Source: Parvibaculum sp049303435
Lineage (GTDB): Bacteria > Pseudomonadota > Alphaproteobacteria > Parvibaculales > Parvibaculaceae
DNA: 6,617 nucleotides
Direction of reading: 5' to 3'
Assembly: GCA_049303435.1 (NCBI GenBank)
Contig: JBAQNC010000263.1
Span: 1 to 6,617, forward strand
Numbering within the stretch: the stretch's first letter is position 1; each line of letters begins with the position of its first letter. Below the pieces are notes generated by a model, which saw only the letters and a program-made list of their open reading frames with translations, searched no databases and was not told where the DNA came from. The position numbers were made by a program, and so were the translations under genes. Of the stretch, positions 5,167 through 6,617 are shown piece after piece.

Positions 5167-5622
5167 CCGCGTCGGTCTGGTATGCCTTGTGAAAACAGTC
5201 TGCTTGCCAGGAAATTTGCCAAAAATCTGTTTGGGCCGTTGTCATCCACTCCCGGATGCCTGAAAAGGCGAGGCTGGGAATTTGGTCCATTTTGGACCTT
5301 TTGCATAAAACTCTTGCGGCCTGTCCGACACACCCGGATAGGCTAAGTAGGTCAAAATGAGCAATGAAGCTCACAATGATCGTACCAAAGATCTAGATAC
5401 ACGGATAAATCTTGGTGCTAAATGGCAATTTTCGTTGGTTTGCGCGACTGTTTCGCGGGATTTCAAACTTAATAATAAACTATCATAAAATCCGCGCAAA
5501 TGGAAGTGCTGCGCAAAAAAGGCATGCGAAGTCAGTAAGATAGGAATTTTTAGGCCGGGTGCTGACCAAGTATTGCGGGCTTGAGTGAGTTCGTGCGAAG
5601 CCCTCAACAAGCGGGTTGTGGC

Positions 5623-5961
5623 TTAGTCGCCCTCGCCGGGTTCGGGGCTGAACTCGTTTTCAAATTTGTCAGGTTTGCCCTGCCAGTCGTCGGCGTCAGC
5701 GGGCGCTTCGCGCTTGATCGTGATGTTTGGCCAGCGAGCGGCATATTCCGCATTGAGTTCAAGCCATTTTTCGAGACCCGGCTCGGTGTCCGGCTTGATG
5801 GCTTCTGCGGGGCATTCCGGCTCGCAGACGCCGCAGTCAATGCATTCGTCGGGATGAATGACGAGCATGTTCTCGCCTTCATAAAAGCAATCGACAGGGC
5901 AAACTTCAACGCAGTCCATATATTTGCAGCGGATACAGGCGTCGTTCACAATATAAGTCAT
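5623..5961 (-). CDS. fdxA: 7Fe ferredoxin FdxA
   Basis: The 112-residue protein is a [3Fe-4S][4Fe-4S] ferredoxin of the Azotobacter FdI type, a small cytoplasmic electron carrier. All cluster cysteines are visible. By analogy with FdI, Cys9, Cys17 and Cys50 bind the 3Fe cluster, and Cys21, Cys40, Cys43 and Cys46 the 4Fe cluster; Cys12 and Cys25 are the extra conserved cysteines. The core reads DACIRCKYMDCVEVCPVDC (7-25) and HPDECIDCGVCEPECPAEAI (36-55). The C-terminal extension (about 56-112, with LNAEYAARWPNIT) is typical of the family. The start at 5961 is preceded by GGGAG at 5968-5972; the upstream in-frame ATG at 6000 would add 13 residues and is not supported. It lies 57 bp downstream of the terB-like gene, so co-transcription is plausible. 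Its redox partner is not encoded in the window. Confidence 0.97.
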   Translation of the reverse strand: MTYIVNDACIRCKYMDCVEVCPVDCFYEGENMLVIHPDECIDCGVCEPECPAEAIKPDTEPGLEKWLELNAEYAARWPNITIKREAPADADDWQGKPDKFENEFSPEPGEGD

Positions 5962-6018
5962 CGAAATCTCCCAGCCCTGCGGCTCTAATGGCCGTGGCAA
6001 GATTAGATAATCAGGCGC

Positions 6019-6492
6019 TCAGCTTCCCGGTGGCGGCGTCACGCCCAGTCGGTTCAGCACGCGCAAGCGTGCTTGGCCGGATTCGCGATCGGGAACGTAT
6101 ATCAGCCCCGCGATACGCCGCAACAGGTTGGCTTCGTAATCGTCAAGCACGCCGTCGGCGTAAACGACTTCCCACATTTTTTCAATCAGATCGATGCGGG
6201 CCGTCTCGTCATAATTGTTCTTGATGGCCTTGGTCCAGCGGTGAAGATCCAGCGTTTTTGCTTCGTCGCGGGTGGCCACGTCGATCAGATCCGCCACTTC
6301 ATCCGTCGTCAGGTTGAAATGGGCGGCCACCATATGGGCGATGGTCGCCCGTTCATTCTCGTCAAACTGCGCATCCGCCGTCGAGGCCGCCCGCACCAGC
6401 AGGGCGACGACCGCAATCTGGACCTCATCGAAACGTCCCATTTTTTGGGGTGCGTCTTCACCGGTCAGGAATGCCTTGATCTTGTCGAACAT
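6019..6492 (-). CDS. TerB-like (TerB/DjlA fold) protein
   Basis: The 157-residue protein is almost entirely helical and matches the TerB-like family found as stand-alone proteins in alphaproteobacteria. Two acidic motifs mark the repeated helical halves: STADAQFDENERATI (37-51) and YADGVLDDYEANLLRRI (111-127). These resemble the Asp-rich loops that bind metal ions in tellurite-resistance TerB, but no other ter genes are present, so a role in tellurite resistance should not be assumed. There is no signal peptide or membrane segment; it is probably cytoplasmic. The start at 6492 has only a weak AGG upstream. It precedes fdxA on the same strand. The function is unknown. Confidence 0.87.
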   Translation of the reverse strand: MFDKIKAFLTGEDAPQKMGRFDEVQIAVVALLVRAASTADAQFDENERATIAHMVAAHFNLTTDEVADLIDVATRDEAKTLDLHRWTKAIKNNYDETARIDLIEKMWEVVYADGVLDDYEANLLRRIAGLIYVPDRESGQARLRVLNRLGVTPPPGS

Positions 6493-6555
6493 CGCGCTTG
6501 CCTAAAGGAAAGGTCGAGAATTCGCAACCTTCCCTCAATATGGCTAATCCTCATC

Positions 6556-6617
6556 ATGAAAATTGTGAAAACTATCCCTGTCGCGGCGTTCTTTTTTGGT
6601 GGGGCGTCCGCTGCCCC
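6556..6617 (+). CDS. Partial frame with signal-peptide-like start
   Basis: From the ATG at 6556 the frame reads MKIVKTIPVAAFFFGGASAAP and stays open to the window end. A Lys-containing n-region, a hydrophobic core and an Ala-X-Ala end are the pattern of a Sec signal peptide. It is divergent from the TerB-like gene with a 63-bp gap. No ribosome-binding site is visible before the ATG, which lowers confidence. The product cannot be named. Confidence 0.4.
   Translation, partial: MKIVKTIPVAAFFFGGASAA

Larger units (their letters stand above)
5109..5622. other. Intergenic region, carD to fdxA
   Basis: 514 bp with no reading frame I consider real; the minus-strand open frames at 5117-5374 and 5371-5610 have no recognisable domain. 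It should contain the carD promoter, for which I see no clear -35/-10 pair. Structures seen: inverted repeat GCATTCC (5140-5146) / GGAATGC (5160-5166) in the carD leader; palindrome GGTCCA-TTT-TGGACC (5284-5298); an imperfect stem at 5320-5342 (CCTGTCCG / CGGATAGG); and an AT-rich stretch at about 5464-5490. No strong terminator follows fdxA; GGGCTT/AAGCCC arms at about 5578-5606 are weak. Confidence 0.7.

Noticed and set aside
4411..5346. 311-codon plus-strand open frame of hydrophobic, Ala/Leu-rich character
   Set aside because: It is the antisense of the Lys/Ala-rich carD tail; Lys and Ala codons read backwards give Leu, Phe, Gly and Ala. No ribosome-binding site and no domain.
5117..5610. 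Two minus-strand open frames (85 and 79 codons) between carD and fdxA
   Set aside because: No domain, no clear ribosome-binding site, and the first would end within the carD ribosome-binding site.
5962..6000. 13-residue extension of FdxA
   Set aside because: FdI-type ferredoxins begin at MTYIV-like sequence, and GGGAG at 5968-5972 supports the start at 5961.
6019..6492. Tellurite-resistance operon
   Set aside because: Only a TerB-like protein is present; no terA, terC, terD, terE or terZ is visible.

Overview
The window looks like chromosomal DNA of a GC-rich alphaproteobacterium, most likely of the order Hyphomicrobiales (Brucella/Ochrobactrum, Phyllobacterium or Rhizobium type). The evidence is the alphaproteobacterial 7Fe ferredoxin, the CarD/CdnL protein encoded next to it, and a lipoprotein-type M48 protease of the kind common in this order. 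The genus is an inference; I have no database match.

Layout. Positions 1-198 carry no convincing gene but are rich in repeats: a 13-bp tandem repeat at the left edge, a twice-repeated TGTTACCCC, and an AT palindrome touching the 3' end of a tRNA-Arg(CCT) gene (199-275, minus strand). This could be the edge of an old integration site. Positions 276-786 are intergenic and contain two clear inverted repeats. A tight plus-strand cluster follows (787-3807, gaps of 19 and 17 nt): a NarL/LuxR-type regulator with a degenerate receiver domain, an exported staphylococcal-nuclease-fold protein lacking the catalytic residues, and an M48 zinc metalloprotease lipoprotein with a LysM-like C terminus. The cluster ends at a strong bidirectional terminator (3836-3866).

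Convergent to it on the minus strand is a CarD/CdnL-type RNA polymerase-binding regulator (3894-5108) with a roughly 225-residue N-terminal extension rich in Lys, Ala and Pro, resembling histone H1. A 514-bp intergenic region (5109-5622) separates it from fdxA (7Fe ferredoxin) and an upstream TerB-like gene, which probably form a two-gene minus-strand unit. At the right edge, divergent from terB, a plus-strand reading frame with a signal-peptide-like start runs out of the window.

How the genes may work together. The plus-strand cluster reads as an envelope module: two exported, possibly lipid-anchored proteins (one probably catalytically dead, one a protease) behind a regulator that probably does not use classical Asp phosphorylation. 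The most unusual single gene is the H1-tailed CarD, which joins a polymerase-binding domain to a long polycationic tail likely to bind DNA. No CRISPR array, transposase or complete mobile element is visible.
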